64,000 bases of DNA from Cladopsammia gracilis (GCA_022457155.1 JAJGOT010000515.1:122501-186500); one strand, 5' to 3'. Numbered from the stretch's first letter, positions 1 to 11,307 are shown. The notes: generated by a model from the letters alone, not told the origin. Numbers and translations are program-made.

Positions 1-888
1 TATAACGTGATTTTAACGGTTTATTTAAACGCAATCATATTGTCGAAGCCCTTACTGATGATTCAATTTATATAGAGATTTACTGATGAGTGGACCGACA
101 TCATGTCGCTCTACGAAACAGATTTGTATTAAATTTATATGTGCTCACAAATTGAGTAGTTCGTGTATTGATTTAATTGCATTAGAATGCTGATTTTTGG
201 CAAGCAGCTTTTTTTCATCATGATCTTTCCGAATTTCTCATCGAATTTTTTTGCGAGGTGACACTTAGGTACTCTAATGGGGACGAAAAGGATCGAAGCG
301 CAGTATCAAATTAAATTTAATTACCTTGAGTTTTAGAGCTCCAGTTAAATTCTGCAGGCTCCTGTAAACGAAACAACAAATGAATATCAACTACAATGTT
401 TGCAATAATGTATGCGTCAAATGATTAGTAAATTATACGATATTAAGTAATGCTTCACAAAAGAACTAAAGTAAACTTCATTGTTCTGCGGCAATGGCTC
501 TTTCCCTCATAGAATATATTTGATTTTAAGAATAGAGGAGGGGCTGATGGTTCATAATTTTATTTCATTATAAAAATACAGAAAATCCATTTGCGTCAAA
601 TATATTTTAGGAAATTAACCAATCAGAATAGCAGAAGACAATAGCTACTAATTTTGCTTCTTTGATGAAGTTCCCCAAATACAATATATTTTAAAAATTG
701 CATGTTGTGCGATTGGGTCTCAAAATACTTGAAACTTTAAAACATTTAGACTTTATGCACCTTGAACCTTAACTTTTTAGCGGTTTTTAAGTCTAGGCCA
801 ATGAGATCACTGGTTGTAACAATGAAAATAGTTGAAATTCCATCGTGCATTGCCGTTCGCACTATCCTTCTTTTGCAGATCATTACTT
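1..888. other. AT-rich stretch without recognisable genes
   Basis: No open frame of useful length, no RNA-gene signature and no clear repeat was seen on either strand. Short A/T runs only. Confidence 0.5.
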
Positions 889-1042
889 AAAGAAATAAAA
901 AACGTGCCAAGTGCATTGTTGAGTTATATAAGCATGCGGGAATTTTTAAGAACACGAGTGTTTTTCGAGTGTTCTTAAAAATTTAGAAGTGCTTATATAA
1001 TTCAACATGCTCGAGAAACAAGTTTTTTTATTTCTTTTATAA
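889..1042. repeat. foldback MITE
   Basis: Two arms form a long imperfect hairpin: the arm around 917-934 (ttgagttatataagca) recurs inverted at about 990-1007, and the flanking A-rich segments (aaagaaataaaaaa) also pair. It has no coding capacity. Superfamily not identified. Confidence 0.6.
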
Positions 1043-1413
1043 ATTAAAAACGGTTATAATGAACCTTGCGTCACGCGCGTGCGTTATCGAACTCGGTTTA
1101 ACCAATCATAACGCGCGCATTTCCTTGCGCATTTTATAAATATGTTATTTACCGGCCGCGTTCGAAAGAACTGTGACCGATTACTTGGGACCTTGGATAT
1201 GGTTTTCCCCTATACCACCTCTCTGCCGGTTTTCCTCACTTTAATTCTGCGGTTTGCCAAGAGAATCTTGAACTTTCCAAGAAGTGTTTCTAACGCGCCG
1301 CCTAAAGCGTAACTGACACAACGCGCGCAATTAACTCTTCACAAGTTTTCCATTCGTAGACAAAATAACTTACTTTGCAAAGTGAACTATAGTGATATGA
1401 AATTTGTCTTGTA

Positions 1414-1558
1414 ATATATCAAACACGAGGAAGAGTGTTTCATTAGGATACCCAAACACCGAGAAGTAGGTTGATAAAACCAGGCGCAGCCGAGTTTTTT
1501 TTAACCCACTTCGAGGTGTTTGGACACTTGATGAAACACTCTTTCGAGTGTTTGATAT
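1414..1558. repeat. foldback MITE
   Basis: The left arm (tatatcaaacac, then gagtgtttcat) is inverted at the right end (atgaaacactc, then gagtgtttgatata). A second inner pair (ccaaacaccgagaagt / cacttcgaggtgtttgg) makes a double hairpin. Non-coding. Confidence 0.65.
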
Positions 1559-1711
1559 AGCTTCTCAAACGGATCATTAAATGCGGAGAAAACGAAGAAA
1601 TAAAATCGCCAAAATCTATGCAAATTACGACCGGGTGTTCAAACCTCCTTCACGACAGTGATTTCATTTGTGTTCTCGTCATGAATTATTAATGAGTTTT
1701 AGAACTTGTGG

Positions 1712-1970
1712 TCAACACTGTTCGACCGTTTCCGATCATTTTCCAAAATTTTCCGAAAATTGCCGAAGATTTGCGAACATTTCCGAGGAAGATTCCAAGA
1801 TATGTTTCGATTATAGACGACCACCTTTTGGTTCGTTTGACTTATGCAAAAATGTTCGCTAACGACATTAACAATTTTCGGAAAATTTCGGGAAATGATC
1901 GGAAACGTTCGTACAACCTTCCGACAGTATTCGGAGAATTTTCGAAAATCTTCGGGAAAATGTTTAATCT
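1712..1970. repeat. inverted repeat rich in TTCCGAAAATT
   Basis: The segment near 1715-1760 (gttcgaccgtttccgatcat) is inverted near 1870-1915 (atgatcggaaacgttcg). Between them are short degenerate copies of ttccgaaaatt. Overlapping open frames here are low-complexity by-products of this repeat. Confidence 0.5.
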
Positions 1971-2050
1971 TCTTTCATCAATGTCGTTTATAAAATAAAT
2001 AAAATAATACATAACTGCTTGGAAATATGAAATTTGTATATTCGTGTTAA

Positions 2051-2512
2051 CCCTCGGACGTACAAGGGGAGGGGGTGGGGTGGTTGCCACCCCCCTTAAG
2101 GTTTTTCTCCGATATTTTCTTTTCGTTTATCCTTGAGACACACTTCGATAAAGTTTGGCGACAATCGGTTGCTATGGTAACGAGATATGATGTCATAAGT
2201 AACATGAGGTCAACCCGTTTTTGATTAAAAATGCGTGTTTTCACCTTTCTTCAGCGAAAAAACATATCAAATGCTACCAGAAGCATCAAAATGTTTAATT
2301 GTATATTATTTTGCAACTCTAGCAAACAATATTTCCAATTTCCGCGTTTTTCCAATAAATTTGAATTTTTAATAAAATACAAGATGGCGGCCATCTCGGC
2401 GGCCATTTTGGATGACGTCACGGACCCCCAGCAGCGCCCCAACCCACAATTTTTACCAACAACCCCCCCTTGTACCACGGTGGGGGTATAAGTTTGCGTG
2501 TACGTCCGAGTG
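2051..2512. mobile_element. piggyBac-like MITE flanked by TTAA
   Basis: TTAA occurs at 2047-2050 and again at 2513-2516. The enclosed DNA begins CCCTCGGACGTACA and ends with its near-perfect inverse (GTACGTCCGAGTG). A TTAA target and CCC-type ends are the rule for piggyBac elements. There is no transposase frame, so it is non-autonomous. Superfamily is inferred from ends and target site only. Confidence 0.65.
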
Positions 2513-2661
2513 TTAAACACTCGAAGAGAAATTTCATATTTCCGCACTCCCATGCATTATCTTCTATAAGTAACTTGTAATTTGAAATCATACCACAGCG
2601 AAGTATCAGAAGCCCTGTCTTAGCTGTCATGGAACTCAGCGTTATGACTGCTCATACCTTA

Positions 2662-2797
2662 TCTTCAGAGACCCAAGGGCAGTTAGTCGGGGCGAGACGA
2701 ATTGTTCGCTTGCTCTTGAAAACTTTCGTCGCGCCGATTTTTGCGGGTTTTTACTTCGTCCCGCCCCGACTAACTGTCCCTGGGTCTCTGAGGATGA
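2662..2797. repeat. foldback MITE
   Basis: The left arm (cagagacccaagggcagtta, continuing gtcggggcgagacgaa) pairs with the right arm (ttcgtcccgccccgac, continuing taactgtccctgggtctctg). The arms are about 37 bp around a roughly 55-bp loop. It lies directly downstream of the SLC17-like exon on the minus strand. Confidence 0.7.
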
Positions 2798-2830
2798 TCA
2801 TACCTAAACCATTTTGCCTTCTAGATTTAC

Positions 2831-3064
2831 AACTGTATTGTTCGCTACCATTGCCACTAAAGCCACACTGAGGTTGACCCGTAAGGCATAAACATTGCAG
2901 CATCCAAGAAACGACAAAATAGATATCAAGTACCGCTTTGGAACCAAAGAACTGCACTTCCATTGGTTGTTTGAGTTATCATCAGTTGTTTTGTTGAGCA
3001 GTTGATCCTCATCAGCTGTCACCTCCTGAAGAGGTACTTTCTCTTTGCTTTTGTCTCCCTCCAT
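2831..3064 (-). CDS. first exon of an SLC17 (sialin/vesicular-glutamate-type) transporter, orphan
   Basis: An ATG at 3062-3064 opens 78 codons in minus orientation. A Glu/Asp/Lys-rich cytosolic leader is followed by a hydrophobic segment whose core, YLISILSFLGCCNVYALRVN, then LSVALVAMV, resembles the first transmembrane helix of SLC17 anion/H+ cotransporters, in which a YALRVNLSVA-like stretch is conserved. An NNT sequon follows, as in the first luminal loop of that family. The frame is open to a plausible 5' splice site (GTAAAT, minus strand) at about 2830, so this would be a phase-0 first exon. The next exon would lie leftward, and I found none in 1-2830. A foldback element sits within 35 bp of the exon end, so this may be a pseudogene fragment. 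Confidence 0.5.
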
Positions 3065-3740
3065 CAAGAATATTTCCTCAAGATTTTAATATTTTGCTTG
3101 CATTCAATAAAGTCAGAATCTTCATCCCATTATTTTATGAGATAGGATAGCATTCCTATAAGATTAACAAAACAAAATGTCAGCAGTGAATATTGTCAGT
3201 CGTGGCGTTATATTAGAGTGTAACCAGTACCGCAATAATCAATTTGAAGGTGGAACGACCATAAGAGATGGTAATCAACTGAAGGTAAGTAGTAGTCTTT
3301 TTTTATTGCAACACAAAACACTACATACAAAACCAAGACATACACTACAAGACTATTATTTCTACGACAGTTTCATAAATGTAGCTTACCTAAAACAATT
3401 AAATAATTAAACAAAACACATTTAGTATCTGTGACGCCGATTAAAATAGTTTTTAACTCGAGTTTTCTTTGTTCGTTTGTTATAGAGAGCCAATAAGATT
3501 GAAATTCATCCCAAAATTCACGGGAGTAAACGCAGTAAAAAAATAATGATCAATTGTTTCCCAAGAAGTGTTACAAAAAGTATAATAACGGTAAAACCAC
3601 AACGACAAACCAATGAAGACAGAGTACCGGATCTATCGTAGACCTGGATCAGTAAAAATCTTTAAATAGTAATAGTAAAAACGGCAAACTGATCCTTACG
3701 GCAAGAAGAAAAGATAGAGACAGAAGTGAAATAAAAAAAT
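3065..3740. other. non-coding stretch
   Basis: AT-rich sequence 5' of the SLC17-like exon. It could hold that gene's promoter, but no TATA box or other motif stands out. No gene seen. Confidence 0.4.
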
Positions 3741-3759
3741 AATAAAAACAGTTAAATAT

Positions 3760-3805
3760 ATTTGCCCGATATTTCGGTTTGCAAAACAAACCTTCTACGG
3801 GGGAT
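3760..3805 (-). ncRNA. degenerate hammerhead-like relic of a Penelope pseudo-LTR
   Basis: On the minus strand the order is a GTAGAAGG core-like segment, a perfect stem GGTTTG / CAAACC with a short T-rich loop, then GAAA and a short ATAT element followed by CGGGC. This follows the layout of Penelope-type hammerheads (core, stem II, GAAA, tiny stem III), but the CUGA part of the core is not intact. Likely an inactive fossil. Confidence 0.35.
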
Positions 3806-3899
3806 AGAAAACAAAAATGAATACAGAAGAAATAAAATGACCGTTACATATAAATCATTTGAAATATGACATACAACAGAATAACAGAAAGTGATTGGT

Positions 3900-4183
3900 A
3901 ACAAATAAGCTAAATGTCACTAATTACAAAAAGTACAAAGATCGCTTTGTATTAAACCTATCTTAGCTAAGCGGGCATTTGTAAATAAAATGTCATTCAG
4001 TATCTTCAACTGAAAAAAATGCACGAATGTTTCACAGATACCAGATCTTATTAACGAGAAAGCCTTTCTTGTTTCCACATCATCAAAAGACAATTTTGAT
4101 TTCAACTTTATGAAGCCTCTGGACTCTGTCGCCTAATGGGATACAAGGAGACCATAGAAATCTCTACACTTACTTAGCGTTGG
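3900..4183 (-). pseudogene. LINE reverse-transcriptase C-terminal relic, distal part
   Basis: Minus-strand frames encode the C-terminal part of a LINE ORF2: a segment resembling FQLKILNDILFTNARLAKIG followed by a CTFC half of the C-terminal zinc-binding motif, where the frame ends. It continues the LINE fragment at 4353-4740, from which it is separated by a 164-bp hAT-type MITE. Stops and frame changes make it a pseudogene. Related to the copy at 39,425-40,732. Confidence 0.6.
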
Positions 4184-4347
4184 CAGGGGCGGATCCAGGA
4201 TTTTTCTTAGGACGGGGTGCACCTCTAAGGAATGACGTAACCACGTTTTTTTCTTTTCTTTGCAGAATACCAGTTGTATTAGAAAGATGCAGGTCATCTC
4301 AGGGGGGAGTGCGCACCCCCTGCACCCCCACCATAGATCTGCTCCTG
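4184..4347. mobile_element. hAT-type MITE with 5-bp target duplication
   Basis: Begins CAGGGGCGGATC and ends with the inverse GATCTGCTCCTG. It is flanked by identical GTTGG at 4179-4183 and 4348-4352. It interrupts the minus-strand LINE relic. The termini resemble those of hAT elements, and a 5-bp rather than 8-bp duplication is characteristic of some hAT lineages. Confidence 0.75.
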
Positions 4348-4352
4348 GTTGG

Positions 4353-4740
4353 ATTAAAAATTTTGTCACCGATTTGTAATTGCAATGGTTTGACATGACC
4401 TTTATTAACTTCTCTGCTTAGAATTCTCAGATGACTTGGTACAGCACAACGAACACCAGTCCAGGCCAGAAAGTTGGAATCTCTTAAACCATTTCGTTTT
4501 GCAAGGTTAAGGGACTCCGTATTACTGAAATCAAACCTTAAGTAGCTTAAGAGAACAATATTTGTACTATTATAATTATGATAATATATAGGTTTACCGT
4601 TAAGTCTAATATTATGATCGTTACAAATGATGGTTTCACGAGGACTTACAACATCAAAATTCACGCGCGTAGGAGGGGGTGTTCGAGGGATTCGTTCTTT
4701 GAAGATCAATAATGGCGGACTCAAAATGAAACGCTGATTA
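4353..4740 (-). pseudogene. LINE reverse-transcriptase C-terminal relic, proximal part
   Basis: Encodes, on the minus strand, a recognisable LINE ORF2 C-terminal region (IRLNGKPIYY, then SNFLAWTGVRCAVPSHLR). The same blocks appear, diverged, in the LINE at 39,425-40,732. It is probably of the L1/Tx1 group, judging only from the general style of the region. It is 5'-truncated near 4740 and split by the MITE at 4184-4347. Confidence 0.6.
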
Positions 4741-5592
4741 CTTAGAATTTACATTATCTGCTGGTGGTCAAACTAGAAGAAATGTTAATATAAACGAGTT
4801 CTTTGTACCCTCTAAGTTCTTCCGATTTCTCTACTCCATCCAGTGCAAAGGAAAAATGTTAGGAATCCCGGGATTTACGAAATTCTTATGGTGTTTCTTG
4901 TTTTGGGTGGAAGATTATGGTACAGAACGGGAAAATTGCTGCTGACTCGTGTGCCTCGTCACTGAAAGCATGTGAAACTGACGACTTCTCCAACCTGTAC
5001 ATGCTCCAGAAAATTGCTGCCATGCATCCTACCACAATTGAACAATTACATGAAGTGCACCATGGGAGAGAGTAGGCTCTCCTCCCTGGCTGTAATGCAT
5101 CAAATATGATATGCCTAGAGGAGGTAGTGAATTTATTCGCAGGACTTTACCCGAGGATGATGCAGTTTGCCAGCGTAGTGTATAAATAGAGTTGAGAACT
5201 TGACAGACAGGAGCATGCATCGATCGTTCTTGTTTAAAGTTGAACTGAAGAATTATGCTGTCGTAGATATTGAATTGAAGTTAAAAAAGCAGTTGGAATT
5301 TGACAAAAAGGGTTCTCAAAATGCGGGAAATGTGATTCCTTAACAGACGTTCGGAATTTGACAATGGAGTCTCGAAAGACGAAATGTAGGGAATACAATT
5401 TCAGGGGACCTAGGTGATACGTGTTCAGAGTAGCATTTATCATATATTTGCTGATACGTGTTCAGTGCTTAGGGACTGCGCAATAATTATCAGGAGGGGG
5501 GAGGTTTGGAAAATGGGCTTCAAGTAGGAAAATACTAGGTAATACCCCCCTCTAAAGGAGTGAATTTGGTTATTGTCCCCCCCCTCTCCCTT
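4741..5592. other. non-coding stretch
   Basis: No gene recognised. A G-rich/C-rich patch occurs near 5490-5590, next to the foldback element that follows. Confidence 0.4.
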
Positions 5593-5744
5593 AGTCTCCC
5601 ACGCAGCCGTCATTTGTCTCGTCACGCAACGCTCCTCCCCACTAACTAAATGTCACTAATTACAAAAAGTACAAAGATCGCTTTGTATTATTTAGTGGGG
5701 AGGAGCATTGCGTGACGAGACAAATAACGGCTGCGTGGGAGACT
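5593..5744. repeat. foldback MITE with LINE-derived filler
   Basis: Arms of about 52 bp (left starts agtctcccacgcagccgt, right ends acggctgcgtgggagact) enclose a 45-bp centre that is identical to 3910-3954, the end of the LINE relic. The arms are nearly perfect, so the element is young. The central segment is foreign to the palindrome. Confidence 0.75.
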
Positions 5745-6660
5745 ACCTCTCCCTCTGATCAGTCAGAAATTTTGTATGACCCCCCCCCCCCCCCCCCCCC
5801 CCCCCCCTTACTCTTATATACAATTACAAATACCCAGCATTTTCTTAATAAATACCCACCTGTTATTGCTACGAGGTAATGTTTGTTACAGACATGGATA
5901 TACAGCAATACTACATGTTTACTTGTTGGGCATCCCTATCTGGAACAAACATGGCTTCGACGCAATGTTCAACAAAGCCATCCGATTCCACTTCTGAATA
6001 ACTTGATTTCGAATCCGAGCTGCTTGCCCTTGAACACATTTCCCCGTCAACGTTCTCCTCCTAGGTTTCTCGTGGGATGCAAGAATGATCACCACGAACG
6101 TACTGGAGAACTCGTGCAACAAGCGCCACTTTACCTCCACTGATCTTAAAACCATGCTGGTTCAGGTACATCTTCAATCTGTTGCAATATGATTATCGAT
6201 GTTACATTGAAATTATGATTTTGGTGCAATTTTGTCTGCATTGGTTGAAATTTATTTTGTACCAGTGCAAAATATTTGAACTGGAGCAAAATAATTTCAC
6301 CAGGGCAAAATATTTGCACTGGTGTATAACTATATTCTACTGTTCAAATGTTGTTGACAATTCAAAGTTAAAAAGCCAGAAACGCTTTATCACAATATTC
6401 GTCTCTATATTATAGAGATAGAGAAGAATAGATAATCGTTTTGCAACAGATTGAAATTGCAGTTCGGCCACAGAACGCATCATCAAGCTTTTCAGTGAGA
6501 GTGAGACTCCTCTTGAGTTACTTATTTTACTTTAACCACCCCCCCCCCCCCCCCCCCCGCATCCTTGCTTTGATTTTACCTTATGCTCCCCTCTGGTTTT
6601 CCAACGCCCCCCCCCCTACCTGATAACTATTGCACAGTCCCTTATTGATCTTAAGGCCAC
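5745..6660. other. non-coding stretch with two long C tracts
   Basis: Contains uninterrupted C runs of about 26 nt (near 5781-5806) and about 20 nt (near 6539-6558). No gene recognised. The runs probably belong to degraded hAT-type MITEs, which carry similar G/C runs elsewhere in the window. Confidence 0.4.
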
Positions 6661-6668
6661 TTTCAGTA

Positions 6669-7000
6669 CAGGGACGGCGTAACCGGAGGGACTGGTTAAG
6701 TTAAGTTAAGTTAGGCCAGGATATATGGATCAAGCTAACAAAATTTATCTGTAACCACTAAAAATACCTGTCATTTTACACTTGATCGAGATTGATTTTT
6801 TTGACGAAATGTCTCGTGGAGAATGCAAAAAATAGCATTTCCGAGCCTCTAGGTTTCAAACATTTCGGTGGGGGGGGGGGGGGGGGGGGGCATGCCCCCA
6901 GACCCCATGGAGGCTCGGGCCTCCGGTGCTCGCTGTATTTGGACTGCAAATCCTTCAGATAAATACGAACACCCCTTCTGAAACCCCAGCTACGCGCCTG
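6669..7000. mobile_element. degenerate hAT-like MITE with a G tract
   Basis: The left end CAGGGACGGCGTAACCGGAGG and the inverse of the right end (CAGGCGCGTAGCTGGGG) are similar but diverged. A 20-22 nt G run sits inside near 6868-6890. No clean target duplication was found. Confidence 0.4.
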
Positions 7001-7379
7001 AATTTAGAACGAAAGTCTGACCACCATTGTAACATCTCCTTATAAAATATTGGAGAAACGTTTTTTATTTATTTATTCATTAGACTTCGCCTTCAAATAA
7101 ACTAATAACAAACAAAATGATAGAAACAAAGAAAACAACTACTGGGTTATGGCAGGGTGACCACAACAGCTGCCGCCAATTACTGTGGGCCCAAGATTAA
7201 CAAAATTCTAAACACTTGAATAAAATGGTAAAATATAGTAACTAATAACAACACGAAATAGGCTCAGAAAGGTTGCGTGGCGTATTACATTTTAAGCAGA
7301 CAGATTTCCAGGTTCTAGGGTCCTCAATATCGAATCGCGAGATTAGTGCATCTTTATAAAAATCGTCGTTTAGGAATCT

Positions 7380-7870
7380 TTCGATCCATGAAACAATATG
7401 CCGATGATCTCACCGTGTTTGTGCCTAATCTCGGATGCGCACAATGTATTTTTCATCTAGGAGATCAATTTGAAACTCGTTCTGGATTAAAGGTCAACTA
7501 CACCAAAACTGAAGCGATGTAGATTGGCTCCTACCGAAATAATACAGCGGCACATTTGGGACTTAAATGGGTTAAAACTGTAAAAGCACTTGGAATAGTA
7601 TTTACATATAATGAAACTGAACAATTGCAGAAAAAAATTTTATGATAAATTAAAAGATATTAGGCTACAGACGCGGCTGTGGCGTTGCAGAGGTCTCTCG
7701 CTGTTTGGTAAAGTTACAATTATTAAATCCTTTTTGCTTTCGAAGATGATATATGTGTTTTCAGTTCTTCCAATTCCGCAAGATTTCATAAAGCAACTTA
7801 ACACTATTATATATAACTTCTTATGGAATGGGCTGTTTAACTTGAGCCTTAACAAGAATTGGAGGGTCAT
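7380..7870 (+). pseudogene. LINE reverse-transcriptase fragment (L1/Tx1-like)
   Basis: Plus-strand frames encode a YADDL-type catalytic segment near 7397, then KTEAM followed by a stop, then a well-preserved RT thumb segment (RGLSLFGKVTIIKS, LPIPQDFIKQLN, NFLWNG). In-frame stops and a break near 7500 show it is dead. It stops abruptly at a 7-bp microsatellite (gattgcc repeated, about 7880-7912), where a different LINE begins. Confidence 0.65.
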
Positions 7871-7912
7871 CATGCTCGTCTCGATTGCCGATTGCCGATT
7901 GCCGATTGCCAG

Positions 7913-9066
7913 CAAGGTACTCTGCAGGATCATCCTGGAGAGGATGAAGGATGCTCTTGGCGAAAAACTCCGGGACGAACAAGCAGGGATTCGCTGCAAC
8001 AAAATAACAACCCTGAGGATTATCGTGGAGCAGACCCTAGAGTGGAACACCGGGCTGTACATGGTCTTTGTCGACTTTGCTCTGGAAGTTCGTGAGGCAC
8101 TATGGGGTTCCGGAGAAGGTCGTCAAGATGATCCAAGTCCTTTACAAGGGTGTCCAAGCGAGAGTTCTGCACGAGGGAGACATGACAGAGCCCTTAGCTT
8201 TGAAATGAAGACAGGGGTCCGTCAGGGGTGCCTACGAAACCCCTTCTCTTCCTTGTGGCACTGGATTGGGTAGTCCGACAGGTCTTTGGAGGTACCAAGA
8301 CCGGGATCCAGTTCACCTTGCTCCAGAAGCTCGAAGACTTGCACTTCGCTGATGATCTGGTTTTGCTAAGTCAGATGATCACAAACGTGAGACAGAAGCT
8401 AGAGGCACTTGAGGAGCAGGTTTGCAGGGTTGGGCTCAAAGTGAATGCATCCAAGACCAAGGAGATGAGGATTCGGTTCCCGGCAAACACGAGAGACATC
8501 ACTTGTGGAGGTGAGGCCCTAGAGCAGGTTACGGCCTTCACCTACCCTGGTAACCTTATAACCACCACCGGCGGCACCAAGGAAGATGTTGAAGCCAAAG
8601 GACAAAGCTGAGGATCTTCAATTCCAACGTCAAGTCCGTCCTCTTTTATGGATCTGAGACTTGGAGACTGACTAAGAGGATCATCGCCAAACTTCAGGCC
8701 TTCATCAATCGCAAGCTCCGGTACATCCTGGGAGTCTGGTGGCCAAGGAGGATTTCGAACGAGGACTTGTGGCAGCATACCAACCAAGAGAGAATTGAAG
8801 TCACCATACGGAGAAGGAAATGGAGGTGAATTGGCCACACCTTGAGGAAACCTGTCACCAACATCACTCGCCAGTCCTTTGAGTGGAACCCTCAAGGGGC
8901 CAGGAGGAAGGGCAGACCCAAGAAGTCGTGGAGAAAAACAATGGAGACGAAATATGAGGACATTGGTATGTCATGGAATGAAGTAAAACGGACAGCACAA
9001 ACTCGAGTCGCTGCATGGAAAGCTGCAGTGGAGGCCCTATGCTCCGGTCGGAGTGAAAAGGAATAA
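7913..9066 (+). pseudogene. RTE-like LINE reverse transcriptase, 5'-truncated and broken
   Basis: Begins inside the RT domain (KVLCRIILERMK, RDEQAGIR) and runs through GVRQGC (about 8217), FADDLVLLSQ (about 8344, the YxDD-equivalent catalytic box), a VGLKVN/KTKEM block, and the C-terminal RRRKWR.IGHTLRKP and RKGRPKKSW boxes to a stop at 9064-9066. At least three frame changes (about 8085, 8265, 8610) and a stop disrupt it. The order and wording of the boxes fit RTE-type LINEs; I am less sure of the clade than of the RT identity. It is fused to a different LINE fragment on its left. Confidence 0.7.
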
Positions 9067-10935
9067 GTCAGACAATTCAGACAAATAATGGCGATATATG
9101 ATGGTTACGCACACCGTTGACGTCTATAAAATATGATAATCAATGTAATAAATATTCTACTTTCACGGTTCATGGATCTGTCTGGTTCGGCTTCGAAAAT
9201 CGTGGAAAGGTAATAAATAATAAAGCGAATAAAGCGTTCGGTTTTATTTGCCTTTGTGGCCGTTAACGTTCTACACTCTCCAAATTCAAATGAGAAAAGA
9301 ACCCAGCAAGCATGATTTTCAGAAGAGGCCTGAGGCAATTCTAAGTCATTCTAGGCAGAACAGCCGACAAACAATCGTCTCCAAGTTAATTGCTTAGTTT
9401 GCCGTTTAGCAGTCAAAATTACCATTGAAAAAATCGGGTATTGAAATATAAAACAAAAGAAACGAAGCCGCATTGTTTTTAAAAATCTTAACCATTACAA
9501 TAGGCAAAGTTTGATGACAAGAACAACAATTATGAGTCCTTGTGGTTAAACCTTCATATTGCTTTTTTCACTTATTTTTTGCCAAATATATATGATATAG
9601 TGCCCATGTTTTCATTTATGAGCTGAGGTCCGATCTTACTGGGAAAAGAATGTAAACCGGACATGTGTGCTGTCCGCTCATTCATTCATTCATGCGAGAC
9701 TTTTTCGCATTTTGTTAAACAATTGCAATGAATTCTATCTGTCTCCGGAGGAGTTTACGTTGTTTTGGAGGACATTTTTTACCGTGAAAGTCAGTTTCCT
9801 GTCAAGAAACACTTCACGTATCATGACAAGCATGCATTTCTAGTTCACGGATTCGATGTTTGGTTTTTTGTGATCATAGATCACGCGGAACACCTTAACG
9901 GGTATCCGGGGGGGGGGGGGGAGCAATGGTCGAGAATTCGGAAACCCGTTCTGTAGATGAGCTCACATAAGTGAAACCAAATATTTCTGAAAAGTTGTTT
10001 CCTATATGCAGGTTTCTAACTTAATACCCTAAAAGGTACACTGTTAGTGGTACCAAACCATGAATTTTGAACCCTAAAAGGCACGACTTCACGATCACCT
10101 CCGTCACTTTTATAGGGGAGTTCCTAACCCTAACCCTTACCCTCCACGGGCTTACTGCCCCCCCTGACAAATGAATTGCTCACCTTGATAATTTTTTCGT
10201 TTGAATTGAGGAGCAGTTGTCTTGGTAAATCCTACGATTCGAGTTCTACCGCGTTCAAGGCAAAATATCCTTCTTTCTTAACAAAGTGAGTTTTTTTCTT
10301 TGACCATGCGTTCTCTCGAATAAAGGAATTTAAAACGGAGAGATTATTTACCCTGTGTCAATGTCGATGATTCTTGATTCTGTGTTGTGATTGGTCAAAT
10401 CTTAAATTTATTACCAAACGCCTTGGCGGGGGCAGGGAGAGGATGTGTATCCCCAATCCCCGTGATATTCATGACTGTATACCTATGTCACTAGTGACAT
10501 GTGTATCCAGGTGTACCCCCGTAGGAATACACCTAACAACTGTGTAACTGTGCAGTATCATGAATGCGACACTTTCAGTTTATTTGAAAGATAGATCTTT
10601 CGTAATGGTCGTCGAAATACGATACTACAATACGACAGTACAACTTAAATTTTAACAGAGACATGACATGGGAACAGGTTCCAGTGGCAATTGCCGTGTT
10701 ACATTTCCATTTTAAAGAAAAATCCTTGTTGCTGCGACAGAATTTTTGTCCCCAGTGGCAGGCCTCATAAATTCAAACTGGTTTAATTTCGTGCGACAGA
10801 TCGCGGGGACCAGATGAGACAAATTTTGACTGTCGCCTCGTATGCATTGTTCATGCGACCTGTCCCCACAGCAAAATAAAAATAAACCAATGAGAAAGCG
10901 TCGTCTGATCTGCCATCTTGTATTTGAAAACTATT
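9067..10935. other. non-coding stretch
   Basis: No gene recognised. Contains a G tract of about 13 nt near 9909-9921 and a segment (10,660-10,880) with repeated gcgacag/ggggac words. Nothing supports an RNA gene. Confidence 0.4.
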
Positions 10936-11307
10936 TCAATTCCCAGGTACCTTCCTCATAATGAAGGATTCCTTGTGTAGAAACCCTTGGTGTGCACTAA
11001 GTAACCTTCTTAGCTCAGTATTAGTGTGAACTTTTTCGGGAGTAAACTTAACTAAGTACTGCAAAGTTCCAAAGGTAACGACCCTCGTATACTCGCATAA
11101 TTCATGCTTATATATTTGACTTGTATTTTCTCTTTTTTTCAAGCTCTCTTGATGTGCGTAAGCAAGGCCAATTAAATGTCCACATAAGTGTTTTTCATTA
11201 CAATATGAATTAATTTTCTTGAATAAAGTATTCTTAACGGCATTCGGTTGGTTTCGAACAGGATCTAATGTAAAGTTATATTTTCTCGTTTCACTGTTAA
11301 CAGTCAC
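10936..11307 (-). CDS. hypothetical open frame, 123 codons
   Basis: A single uninterrupted minus-strand frame. The translation has a mixed polar composition (KYNFTLDPVRNQPN near the start, TRVVTFGTLQYLVKF in the middle) without transmembrane segments or low complexity. I do not recognise it. In AT-rich DNA of this length a few frames this long are expected by chance. There is no flanking exon or splice context to support it. It could also be a fragment of an unrecognised transposon. Confidence 0.15.
   Translation of the reverse strand: MTVNSETRKYNFTLDPVRNQPNAVKNTLFKKINSYCNEKHLCGHLIGLAYAHQESLKKRENTSQIYKHELCEYTRVVTFGTLQYLVKFTPEKVHTNTELRRLLSAHQGFLHKESFIMRKVPGN

Noticed and set aside
1668..2090. 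Overlapping open frames with Phe/Pro-rich repeats
   Set aside because: They arise from the inverted TTCCGAAAATT repeat. Both strands are open for the same reason, and no gene-like features were seen.
5776..5997. Frame beginning with a poly-proline run
   Set aside because: Encoded by a homopolymeric C tract of a degraded MITE. No conserved sequence follows.
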